The notes beneath the pieces were generated by a model, which worked only from the letters and a program-made list of their open reading frames with translations, ran no database searches and had not been told where the DNA came from. From positions 1 to 30,731 of the IMG/VR virus record IMGVR_UViG_3300005530_000061: a stretch of DNA of 30,731 nt. One strand, 5' to 3'. This DNA is from a virus. Made by a program: the position numbers and the translations under genes. Position 1 is the first letter of the stretch. Every line of letters starts with the position of its first letter. This document shows positions 1 through 5,932 of this stretch, one piece after another.

Positions 1-225
1 AGCCGGTCTGACGCTGGCGGACGCTCGGTAGACGATCTGCTGTCGCCGGGCGAGGTCGCGCGGATCCTGAACGTCAACCCGCGGACTGTCACACGGTGGG
101 CGCACGAGAACCGGCTCCCTAGCTGCCGGACCCCTGGGGGCCATCACCGGTACCGGTATGGGGACGTGCTTGCGATCCTACGGCCGGCGCATCCGGGGGA
201 GAAATCCCCGGACGATCCCACTTGA
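1..225 (+). CDS. MerR/BldC-type helix-turn-helix protein (5' end missing)
   Basis: The reading frame is open from the first base of the window to TGA at 223-225, giving the last 74 residues of a protein whose start lies outside. It carries a compact helix-turn-helix of the HTH_17/MerR/BldC/excisionase kind: LLSPGEVARILNV, then PRTVTRWAHENRLP, then the wing GGHHRYRYGDVLAIL. In this family the wing motif G-H-x-R-(Y/F) contacts DNA. The protein is therefore probably a small phage transcription regulator or, less likely, a recombination directionality factor. It ends just before promoter P1, so it could regulate P1, but this is inference. A short acidic and charged tail follows the wing. Confidence 0.8.
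   Translation, partial: SRSDAGGRSVDDLLSPGEVARILNVNPRTVTRWAHENRLPSCRTPGGHHRYRYGDVLAILRPAHPGEKSPDDPT
192..212 (+). terminator. Possible intrinsic terminator ahead of P1
   Basis: A perfect 7-bp inverted repeat, tccgggg (192-198) and ccccgga (206-212), with a 7-nt A-rich loop, lies in the last codons of the HTH gene and just upstream of promoter P1. There is only a weak T-rich stretch after it. Its position between a gene end and a new promoter suggests termination of the upstream transcript. It could also be chance in GC-rich coding DNA. Confidence 0.35.
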
Positions 226-251
226 TTTCCCCTCGGAAGTCACCTTATACT
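222..251 (+). promoter_or_regulatory. Promoter P1 (sigma70-type)
   Basis: The -35 TTGATT (222-227) and -10 TATACT (246-251) are separated by 18 bp. The same hexamers with the same spacing recur at 9866-9895 and 15739-15768, each time in a gap ahead of a gene. P1 and P2 also share flanks: CACTTGATT around the -35 and CACCTTATACTA around the -10. It should drive the first operon, with transcription starting near 258. The match to the host housekeeping consensus suggests early transcription by host RNA polymerase (inference). Confidence 0.85.
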
Positions 252-286
252 ACTAGCATGCACACACGCGAACGCACCCCCTGGGC

Positions 287-353
287 GATGGGTACCCGGC
301 CGAGGAACCTCCGGTGTGCCCGAACACCTTGCCCCCTCGTCCGGGTACCCGTC
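287..353 (+). promoter_or_regulatory. Long structured 5' leader hairpin of the P1 transcript
   Basis: Bases 287-299 pair with 341-353 (13 bp, one G-U). After a single mismatch (300/340), 301-305 pair with 335-339. An inner hairpin, ggtgt (313-317) with acacc (324-328), caps the structure. The helix lies between promoter P1 and the ribosome site GGAGG (360-364) of the first gene, and ends only a few bases before it. This is far more structure than a plain leader needs. It may be a cis-regulatory RNA, a protein-binding site, an mRNA-stability element or a small RNA. No known riboswitch class was recognised. Confidence 0.6.
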
Positions 354-369
354 ACTCTGGAGGAACGTC

Positions 370-660
370 GTGGACACTGAAGACCTGCAAGCCCAGATCG
401 CTGCGGCGGAAGCAGACACCGCGGAGGCACTGAAGGAGCTCCGACGTGCCGGGGCGCAGGTGGACAACATGTACCTGCTGTCCGAGAAGCTCGACGCGTT
501 CATCGACTTCGCACTCGGTGAGGACAACGAGGTAGGGCGCCTGCACTTCCAGCTTGCGTTCCAGCAACGGCTAGCGGGCAACCTGCGAGAGCTCAAGGCT
601 CAAGTTGCACGTGCACGTCTCACACAGGGGCTCAACGGCGGCGGGATGAAGCACCAGTGA
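370..660 (+). CDS. Small alpha-helical (coiled-coil) protein, unknown function
   Basis: A 96-residue protein that I do not recognise. The start is GTG at 370 because GGAGG sits six bases upstream; the frame is open further upstream but that part lies in the structured leader. The sequence is rich in Ala, Glu and Leu, with heptad-like stretches in residues 1-35 and a second helical part near the end (LRELKAQVARARL), so it is probably a helical bundle or coiled-coil dimer. It is the first gene behind P1, the usual place for early phage proteins that act on the host. It overlaps the next gene by GTGA. Confidence 0.7.
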   Translation: MDTEDLQAQIAAAEADTAEALKELRRAGAQVDNMYLLSEKLDAFIDFALGEDNEVGRLHFQLAFQQRLAGNLRELKAQVARARLTQGLNGGGMKHQ

Positions 661-992
661 ACCTCAACCAGATCCGCCGGAAGGCTGCACGCAACGGAGG
701 CGGCGACGACTTCCCAGACCCCGTGCCGTACGTCCCCGATCCGAAGACGCATCCGCTACACGGCCAGCGGAGTCCGGGTGTGCCATTTCTGCAGCGCATG
801 AACCGATCCTCCCGTAAATCGATGGCTAGCCGGAAGAAGTCACCGGCGAGCTTCCACACGCACACTGACCTGGTGATCCCAGACGCGCCTCCAGGTCAGC
901 GGTTCCACAAGCGCGTCGATCGGGAGGCGGTCGCGCAGGCGATCGAGCGGACCAACCAGGAGGTCGGGGGCAGTGGGAACCATGGGCAGTAG
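657..992 (+). CDS. Basic hypothetical protein
   Basis: A 111-residue basic protein, rich in Arg, Lys, Pro and His, with no family recognised. The GTG start at 657 overlaps the previous stop (GTGA), suggesting translational coupling; no strong ribosome site is visible. The N-terminal 20 residues are strongly basic (NQIRRKAARNGGG). A proline-rich linker (DPVPYVPDPK) follows, and then a second basic stretch (NRSSRKSMASRKK). The composition would fit nucleic-acid binding, but no motif proves it. It overlaps the next gene by 20 bases. Confidence 0.6.
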   Translation: MNLNQIRRKAARNGGGDDFPDPVPYVPDPKTHPLHGQRSPGVPFLQRMNRSSRKSMASRKKSPASFHTHTDLVIPDAPPGQRFHKRVDREAVAQAIERTNQEVGGSGNHGQ

Positions 993-1308
993 GCGGGAGC
1001 GACTCTTGCGCGAGATCGCAGACCGGGAGCGGGCTCTGGCGGCACTCGATGAGTGGGGTGACAACTCCGACTTCGAGGACTGCACTGTCCTCCAGTTCAA
1101 CCGCACCTTCTGCAACCACCGTACGCGTGCCGAGGCGTGCTTCTGCAAGGTGTACAACTACCTCGCCGTCAAGGCTGGGGGCCTGTGGTACACCACGGGC
1201 AAGGAGCGCGCACCGTACGGGTGGGAGCGTCTCGTGGAGGTGCACCTGTCCAAGGCCATCGAAGAAGGCCACGAGGTGTGGATCGCAACGGAGTGGGAGA
1301 GCCTGTGA
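973..1308 (+). CDS. Hypothetical protein with cysteine cluster
   Basis: A 111-residue protein with no recognised family. GTG at 973 is chosen because AGGAGG (958-963) lies nine bases upstream; ATG at 982 is a possible alternative. The N-terminal third is a charged helix (RRERLLREIADRERALAAL). The middle holds Cys and His residues (FCNHRTRAEACFC) that could bind metal, and the C-terminal part looks globular with aromatic residues. It overlaps the next small gene by GTGA, so it belongs to the same translationally coupled string that leads into the recombination genes. Confidence 0.65.
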   Translation: MGTMGSRRERLLREIADRERALAALDEWGDNSDFEDCTVLQFNRTFCNHRTRAEACFCKVYNYLAVKAGGLWYTTGKERAPYGWERLVEVHLSKAIEEGHEVWIATEWESL

Positions 1309-1442
1309 ACCGAAAGCGCGGACGCAGACTCCGCATTCGCCAAACGCGGCAACGGTCTCGCCAACGTCTCGAGATGGTGGTACCCCACGCAGTCTACTGG
1401 CACAACTACTGGGCACGCAAGTACCGGGAGGCTGGCCGATGA
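1305..1442 (+). CDS. 45-residue Arg-rich small protein
   Basis: A short ORF between the previous gene (GTGA overlap at 1305-1308) and the exonuclease gene (ATGA overlap at 1439-1442). These exact junctions on both sides are the main evidence that it is translated. The product is extremely basic at the N-terminus (NRKRGRRLRIRQTRQRSRQR), followed by an aromatic part (YWHNYWARKYREAGR). It could bind nucleic acid or simply keep ribosomes moving into the exonuclease gene. No homolog is recognised. Confidence 0.55.
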   Translation: MNRKRGRRLRIRQTRQRSRQRLEMVVPHAVYWHNYWARKYREAGR

Positions 1443-2647
1443 CGCAGTTCCTCGAGATCGGGGACATCCTCCAGCGGAACCGCGACGCGGAGGACCTGTA
1501 CTTCTCGGCCACGGAGATGCAGGACTTCATGCGCTGCCGCCGCATGTGGAAGTACGTGTCCCCGGTCATGCACTCTCTCGTCAGACGCGGCGCTCCGAAG
1601 ACGGAACTCTGGACTGGCACGGCGGTACACGAGGCACTCGCGGCACAGGCCTTGGGGCTGGACCCGCGCGAGGAACTCGACCGGTGGGTCGCGGAGGAGG
1701 AGCGCCGGATCGCACACGACTACCTTCAGATGGTCGGTGCGCCAATGGGCCCGGAAGAGCTCGCAACACTCCGGGATACCGGCACGTTCGCGAAGCAACT
1801 CGTGAAGCAGTACTTCGAGCGGTACTCGTGGGACAACCCGATCCGACCGTTCGAGTACATCGCTCCGGAGATCAGCTTCCGGATCCCGCTACCGACACCG
1901 CCCAGCTGGAAGGGTCCACGCCTGTGGCTAGTCGGAACGTTCGACGGGCTGGCGCTCGAGCCTGACGTGCAGGCGGTGTGGCTCATCGAGCACAAGACGT
2001 ACTCACAGAAGCCAGACATCGGTACGCTGCAGACAGACCACCAGCTCCGGACGTACGCAGTGGCAGCACAGGTGCTGTTCGGCATCCCCATCGCTGGAGC
2101 ACTGTACGACGGCATCAACAAGAAGCTGCCGAAGGTGCCCCGGTTGCTGCAGAACGGGAAAGCGCTGTCCAAGGCCCTGAGCGAGTTCAGCACAACGGTA
2201 TCGGTGTACACCCAGGCGATCCTGGACCACGGGTTCGACCCTGCGGACTACGTCGACGTACTCGAGAAGATCGCCATGATCGAGCAGGCGGAGCAGTCAC
2301 CGTTCCATACGCGGCACAAGTTGCACTTCAGTCAGGCAGACCTCGGCCGGTGGCTTGACGACCTGACAGACATCGCCATGGACATGGCAGAGGCGGCGAT
2401 AGGGCAGGGACGCATCTACCCGCACTTCGCGTGGATGGGGTGCTGGGACTGCAGCGTCAACGACCTGTGCAGAGCGGAGCAGTTCGACGAGGACCTGTCC
2501 TACGTCATGAACGCCAGCTACCGCATCGGGAGCTACGGTACCCGTCTCGCCCAGCGCGACCTGACCCCGGAGGATGTCGCAGACATCACCGACCTACGGG
2601 AACTCATCGAACGCCGCCGCAAGGAACGGCTGGAGGGAGCAGCATAG
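1439..2647 (+). CDS. Cas4/RecB-like PD-(D/E)XK exonuclease
   Basis: A 402-residue nuclease of the PD-(D/E)XK superfamily, probably the phage recombination exonuclease. Seen: Asp169 in GTFDGL, Glu184-x-Lys186 in IEHKT and Gln202 in DHQLRTYA form the metal-binding and catalytic core. Cys33 near the N-terminus plus Cys335, Cys338 and Cys344 near the C-terminus (GCWDCSVNDLC) give the four-cysteine pattern of Cas4 and AddB, which in those families holds an iron-sulfur cluster. ATG at 1439 overlaps the previous stop (ATGA); the much longer open frame upstream is shadow. It is followed directly by a Sak4-like ATPase and a DUF669 protein, a typical phage recombination set. It probably resects double-stranded ends to give single-stranded DNA for annealing. 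Confidence 0.85.
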   Translation: MTQFLEIGDILQRNRDAEDLYFSATEMQDFMRCRRMWKYVSPVMHSLVRRGAPKTELWTGTAVHEALAAQALGLDPREELDRWVAEEERRIAHDYLQMVGAPMGPEELATLRDTGTFAKQLVKQYFERYSWDNPIRPFEYIAPEISFRIPLPTPPSWKGPRLWLVGTFDGLALEPDVQAVWLIEHKTYSQKPDIGTLQTDHQLRTYAVAAQVLFGIPIAGALYDGINKKLPKVPRLLQNGKALSKALSEFSTTVSVYTQAILDHGFDPADYVDVLEKIAMIEQAEQSPFHTRHKLHFSQADLGRWLDDLTDIAMDMAEAAIGQGRIYPHFAWMGCWDCSVNDLCRAEQFDEDLSYVMNASYRIGSYGTRLAQRDLTPEDVADITDLRELIERRRKERLEGAA

Positions 2648-2648
2648 C

Positions 2649-3500
2649 GTGTCTGCAACCGCGCTCGTCAAACCGGGACCAGGTGTCCCACCGTTCAAGC
2701 GCGTCAGCGAAGTCGTTGATGCACAGGGCGTCAACCTGGTGGTGTTCGGTTACCCAGGGGTCGGCAAGACCACCCTTGGTGCTGACGCTGCCGACTACGG
2801 ACCGGCGAAGGAGGTGCTCATCTTCGACCTGGACGGCGGCCTCAGGTCCATCGTGGACCGGGAGGACGTGACGGTCCTGCAGCCAAGGGACTGGGACGAG
2901 TTCATCGCGTACGTCGAGTGGCTCAAGTCTCACCCGCACCCGTTCAAGACGTTCATCCTCGACAGCCTGACGGCTGCGCAGCGCATGACCCTCGAGAAGG
3001 TCATGAAGACGAGCCCGACACCGGACACGCCTAGCCAGCCGGAGTGGGGCAAGTCGAACGAGCTGGTGCTTGCCGTGGTCCGGGACCTGAAGGCCCAGTC
3101 CAAGCAGCGTGGGTGGAACACCGTGTTCACCGCGCACGCGGTCGAAGTCAAGGACGAGGCGTCAGGCGTCCTCATGATCCGGATGGACATCACCCCTGGG
3201 ATCGTCAAGGGTGTGTACCAGATCGTCGACGCGGTCGGCTACCTGGCCATGGATCCGAAGTCCGGCAAGCGACGTCTACTCCTCAAGGAGACTGCGCGCG
3301 TGCTAGCCAAGTACCGCCAGCCGCGTACCGGACCGCAGCTACCGACGGAGATCGACGACCCGACGATGGAGTCGATCATCAAGCACGCACGTGCCCTGGG
3401 CAAGGAGTTCGGGGGCGTTGTCGCAGACCCAGCTGGTGAGCCTGCACCTGCAGACGGACCAGCGAAGCCAGTCAGCGTTACGGTCGGACCGAACGCGTAG
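2649..3500 (+). CDS. Sak4-like RecA-fold ATPase (AAA_24)
   Basis: A 283-residue P-loop ATPase. Walker A is GYPGVGKTT (residues 34-42) and the Walker B strand is TFILDSLT with Asp105. The size, the N-terminal Walker A and the C-terminal Pro/Ala-rich tail fit AAA_24 phage proteins, which include Sak4 single-strand annealing recombinases of RecA fold. The start is GTG at 2649, behind a GGAGGGAG purine stretch at the end of the exonuclease gene. Known for the family: Sak4 anneals single strands and works with a single-strand binding protein. Here the next gene encodes a candidate for that partner and the previous one an exonuclease. It could alternatively be annotated only as a phage nucleotide-binding protein. 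Confidence 0.8.
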   Translation: MSATALVKPGPGVPPFKRVSEVVDAQGVNLVVFGYPGVGKTTLGADAADYGPAKEVLIFDLDGGLRSIVDREDVTVLQPRDWDEFIAYVEWLKSHPHPFKTFILDSLTAAQRMTLEKVMKTSPTPDTPSQPEWGKSNELVLAVVRDLKAQSKQRGWNTVFTAHAVEVKDEASGVLMIRMDITPGIVKGVYQIVDAVGYLAMDPKSGKRRLLLKETARVLAKYRQPRTGPQLPTEIDDPTMESIIKHARALGKEFGGVVADPAGEPAPADGPAKPVSVTVGPNA

Positions 3501-3518
3501 CAGGAGGAAGGGAAGACA

Positions 3519-3938
3519 GTGCCAATCAACATCGACTGGAGCCAGGCGGAGGAAGGCGGCGATTTCGAGCCGCTGGAGCCGGGCGAGTACAAGGGCACCA
3601 TCACCAAGTTCAAGCTGTCCGACAAGCCAGGCCCGAGCGGATTCCACTACATCGAGTGCGAGTGGACGCTCGAAGGCAGCAAGCGTAAGGCGTGGCGCAA
3701 CTACAGCCTCTCGCCGAAGGCACTGTGGGGTCTCAAGCAGGACCTCACCAAGCTGGGGCACGACGTGCCCGAGGGCGAGATGGAACTCGACGAGGCCGAG
3801 ATGATCGGCACGACCGCGGTTCTCACGATCGGACTTGTCCCGCACTGGGACGGCAAGAAGGACCCGGCGACGGGGCAGACGGTCATGGTCAACGAGATCG
3901 CCGACCTGAAGCCCGCGGACGCCTTCAGCTGGTCGTGA
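3519..3938 (+). CDS. DUF669-family protein, probable ssDNA-binding partner
   Basis: A 139-residue acidic protein that starts MPINIDWSQAEEGGDFEPLEPGEY. The D/W-rich start followed by P-G-x-Y-x-x-x-I, and the later WTLEG, WRNYSLSPKALW and IADLKPAD segments, match DUF669 proteins of phages. These commonly sit beside Sak4/RecA-like ATPases and are thought to act as single-strand DNA-binding-like factors. GTG at 3519 is preceded by a GAAGGGAAGA purine run. Its position directly after the exonuclease and ATPase supports a role in recombination or replication. The DNA-binding activity is inferred from family and context, not from a visible catalytic motif. Confidence 0.7.
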   Translation: MPINIDWSQAEEGGDFEPLEPGEYKGTITKFKLSDKPGPSGFHYIECEWTLEGSKRKAWRNYSLSPKALWGLKQDLTKLGHDVPEGEMELDEAEMIGTTAVLTIGLVPHWDGKKDPATGQTVMVNEIADLKPADAFSWS

Positions 3939-4597
3939 GTCGCATCTGGCGCCGGCGACGCGGTGAGCCGCCAGAGCGTCACACAGACATCGAGGAGCGA
4001 GTGGCGCTTCTCGAGGAACGACAGGAGGTACTCATGGCACTGACAGACGACCTGAACCAGGCCGTCGACGCTCTGGTCGCCGAAGACGGAGAGGTCAGCC
4101 AGGCGCTCGTTGCCCTCAAGGGCAAGGCGCAGCAGGGCTCCGTCTCCGACGCGGATGTCCAGAACGTCATCGACAAGCTCAACGCGCAGACCAACAACCT
4201 CAAGCAGGCTGTTGCAAACGCGTCGGGCGGCACGGACTCGACTGCCACGTCTGCAGATGCCACCGGCACCACGCCGGCAGCGCAGACGGAGACCAGCTCG
4301 ACGTCCGGAACCACCGCTGCACCCACGGATGGGTCCACAACGGACGCAACCGCTGGGGCGACCACGGACACCAGCACCACTGGGACTCCGGACCAGTCGC
4401 AGCAGCTGTCTCAGACGGGCACGCCGACACCGGCAGAGGGGCAGACGACTGCAGACGCTACCGCGGCTGCAGCGGACAGCACCGACACCGCGGGTTCGAC
4501 GGTCGACCCGGGCGCCGCCGCTGCATCTCCGACAGGAGACACCAGCACGACGGACACCACCACGACGCCGACGGACCCCGGAACGCCGACGGCCTAG
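3935..4597 (+). CDS. Coiled-coil protein with Ser/Thr/Ala-rich tail; two possible starts
   Basis: A 220-residue protein if started at GTG 3935 (GTGA overlap with the previous stop). It begins with a strongly basic segment (IWRRRRGEPPERH), then an amphipathic helix (ERVALLEERQEVL), a second helical region (to about residue 95), and a long low-complexity tail dominated by Thr, Ser, Ala, Gly, Asp and Pro. A second start, ATG 4034, carries a near-ideal AGGAGG ribosome site at 4023-4028 and would give a 187-residue form lacking the basic N-terminus. Both may be used. The second half looks like the helical head-plus-disordered-tail proteins common in phages; no enzyme motif is visible and no function is assigned. 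Confidence 0.65.
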   Translation: MSRIWRRRRGEPPERHTDIEERVALLEERQEVLMALTDDLNQAVDALVAEDGEVSQALVALKGKAQQGSVSDADVQNVIDKLNAQTNNLKQAVANASGGTDSTATSADATGTTPAAQTETSSTSGTTAAPTDGSTTDATAGATTDTSTTGTPDQSQQLSQTGTPTPAEGQTTADATAAAADSTDTAGSTVDPGAAAASPTGDTSTTDTTTTPTDPGTPTA

Positions 4598-4604
4598 TGG
4601 TGCA

Positions 4605-5009
4605 GTGAAGGTAGTAGGGGTGGACCCGGGAAGGACGACAGGCCTGGCCTTCGTCACCCTGACCCCGACTTCTCGGGTCCTCCACTACGCGGACGGAGAA
4701 CGCGATGTCGAACACGTGGGAAGGCTGTTGCTGAAGTGGAGCAGCGACAACCCAGACATCGTAGTCGTGGTCGAGGACTTCCTCGGAGCTGGACCGCGCA
4801 GCGCGGACAGCAACCACACTCTGAAGGTAGTGGGGTTCACGTACTACCTGTGCCAGATGGAGGGCATTCCAAGTGCCCTGGTGCCACCACAAGCACGGTT
4901 GAGCAGTATGGACGACGCGCGCGCCCTTGCACAGGGCAGAGGCGTGCACGCAACGGACGCAACCGCACACGCACTTGCGTGGGCACGACGAAGGTGGGAG
5001 ACACCGTGA
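4605..5009 (+). CDS. RuvC-like Holliday-junction resolvase (RNase H fold)
   Basis: A 134-residue protein with the RuvC/RNase H pattern. Asp7 lies in the first strand (VVGVDPGRTTGLA), Glu57 in VVVVEDF, and the C-terminal helix HATDATAHALAWA carries Asp118 and His122. These are the positions of the catalytic acidic residues in RuvC and YqgF. The start is GTG at 4605, the only start that keeps the N-terminal strand intact; the long open frame upstream is a shadow of the previous gene. It probably resolves branched DNA during phage replication or packaging, in keeping with the recombination genes just before it. It overlaps the next gene by GTGA. Confidence 0.8.
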   Translation: MKVVGVDPGRTTGLAFVTLTPTSRVLHYADGERDVEHVGRLLLKWSSDNPDIVVVVEDFLGAGPRSADSNHTLKVVGFTYYLCQMEGIPSALVPPQARLSSMDDARALAQGRGVHATDATAHALAWARRRWETP

Positions 5010-5218
5010 CGCAGGAACCAACGGAGGCGACCCAGGAGCCGGAAGGCTCCATGACCCTCACGATCCCCATTCCCCGCAAGTACGACGGAGCCATCAAACG
5101 TGCAGCGCAAGGGGAGGTCAGGTCGCAGGCGGGGTACATCCGCTTGCTGATCCTCAGAGACCTCCAGGAGCGCGGTCTCGTCGACGACAACATGGAGCCC
5201 GTCCCTCAAAACGCGTGA
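5006..5218 (+). CDS. Small ribbon-helix-helix-like protein
   Basis: A 70-residue protein starting at GTG 5006, coupled to the resolvase stop and preceded by GGGAG. After an acidic, disordered first 14 residues comes MTLTIPIPRKYDGAIKRAA, then QAGYIRLLILRDLQERGL. A short strand followed by two helices is the plan of ribbon-helix-helix (Arc/MetJ-type) repressors. It is the last gene before the deazaguanine module, from which it is separated by a hairpin, so it may control that module. This regulatory role is inferred from fold and position only. Confidence 0.6.
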   Translation: MTQEPTEATQEPEGSMTLTIPIPRKYDGAIKRAAQGEVRSQAGYIRLLILRDLQERGLVDDNMEPVPQNA

Positions 5219-5243
5219 TCTCCCACGAAAATACGGGAGGATC
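5217..5243 (+). terminator. Hairpin between the RHH gene and queD (attenuator or weak terminator)
   Basis: gatctccc (5217-5224) can pair with gggaggatc (5235-5243), with one bulged G and a 10-nt A-rich loop. It lies in the 59-base gap before queD, one of the larger gaps in this operon. No T-run follows, so full termination is uncertain. It could set module expression, be bound by the upstream RHH-like protein, or be incidental. Confidence 0.35.
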
Positions 5244-5277
5244 CGAACGGGGGCAACACTAAGAGAACAGGTGCCGA

Positions 5278-5763
5278 GTGGAGCTCTTCGTAGCAAGCAA
5301 GGAGATCGAGTTCGACGCTGGGCACAGAGTGCCCAACCACAGGTCGAAGTGTCACAACCCGCATGGGCATCGTTATCGCGTCCGCGCAAACGCGTCAGGC
5401 CCCCTGTGCCAAGAGGCTGGGGACTCGAGCGAAGGGATGGTCGTCGACTTCGGCGACCTCAAGGAACTGCTGACGACTCGCGTCCACGACGTCTTGGACC
5501 ATGGGTTCATGGTGTACGCGGACGACCGCATGATGCTCAACGCCCTCCACCCAGCGTCCACCCTCGGGTCAGGCCCGGACTGGAAGGTCATCGTCTTGCC
5601 GTTCGTGCCGACCGCGGAGAACCTCGCCAAGTGGGTGTTCGACCAGGTCCAGCCGGAGCTACAGGACCGCTGGGGAGAGCTGTTGTGCCTGACCTCCATT
5701 GACTTGTGGGAGACACCCACAAGCCTTGCGAGGTACAGCCGTGCCGATCCGCATTCCGGCTAG
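5278..5763 (+). CDS. queD: 6-carboxy-tetrahydropterin synthase QueD
   Basis: A 161-residue protein of the 6-pyruvoyl-tetrahydropterin synthase family. QueD converts 7,8-dihydroneopterin triphosphate to 6-carboxy-5,6,7,8-tetrahydropterin, the second step from GTP to preQ0. Seen: zinc ligands His16 (DAGHRV), His29 and His31 (CHNPHGHRY), catalytic Cys25 in the same motif, and the DFGDLK segment typical of the family. GTG at 5278 is preceded by AGGTG and keeps the N-terminal beta strand complete. It is the first enzyme of the module. Its end overlaps the zinc-finger gene, and folE, which supplies its substrate, lies two genes downstream. Confidence 0.93.
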   Translation: MELFVASKEIEFDAGHRVPNHRSKCHNPHGHRYRVRANASGPLCQEAGDSSEGMVVDFGDLKELLTTRVHDVLDHGFMVYADDRMMLNALHPASTLGSGPDWKVIVLPFVPTAENLAKWVFDQVQPELQDRWGELLCLTSIDLWETPTSLARYSRADPHSG

Positions 5764-5932
5764 TCCGACCTGTCACATCTGCCTGAGGGAGGTACGAGGC
5801 TTTGACCCGCATTGTGGGCGTTGCGGACGACAGTTCCACATCAAGTCCTGCGGTGGAGTTGAGCGGTTCGACGTCGGACGAGAACGTCACCTCGAATACT
5901 GCTGCGAGGCCTGTGCGTCTTCTGATCAGTGA
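5741..5932 (+). CDS. PHD/RING-like C4HC3 zinc-finger microprotein
   Basis: A 63-residue protein nested between queD (overlap 23 bases) and queE (overlap 20 bases). GTG at 5741 follows GAGG. Its metal-ligand order is Cys11-x2-Cys14, Cys25-x2-Cys28, His33-x3-Cys37, Cys55-x2-Cys58, the C4HC3 order of PHD fingers and close to RING. The core HCGRCGRQFHIKSC resembles the centre of such domains. Those folds bind peptides or partner proteins in eukaryotes; in phages they are mostly uncharacterised. Its place inside the modification operon suggests a partner or regulator of the modification enzymes, but nothing in the sequence proves this. A plain zinc ribbon is the alternative. Confidence 0.65.
   Translation: MPIRIPASPTCHICLREVRGFDPHCGRCGRQFHIKSCGGVERFDVGRERHLEYCCEACASSDQ

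Noticed and set aside
1049-1438. Upstream extension of the exonuclease frame
   Set aside because: This part is Ser/Arg/Thr-rich shadow of the two small genes on the same strand; ATG 1439 has the usual ATGA junction.
4240-4597. Repetitive-looking DNA, possible repeat array
   Set aside because: It is coding sequence for a Thr/Ser/Ala/Gly-rich tail; repeats are irregular and have no CRISPR-like spacing.
3701-4657. 318-codon open frame on the - strand
   Set aside because: It is antisense to coupled + strand genes, and its Arg/Gly/Cys-rich composition is that of a GC-rich shadow.
5219-5277. Possible preQ1-type riboswitch before queD
   Set aside because: The position is attractive and a hairpin exists, but the A-rich tail and pseudoknot pattern of known preQ1 riboswitches could not be found.
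5802-5912. N-terminal extension of QueE
   Set aside because: The frame is open, but it is Ser/Thr-rich shadow of the zinc-finger gene and QueE proteins normally begin near the SEVFGNTFQGEG motif.
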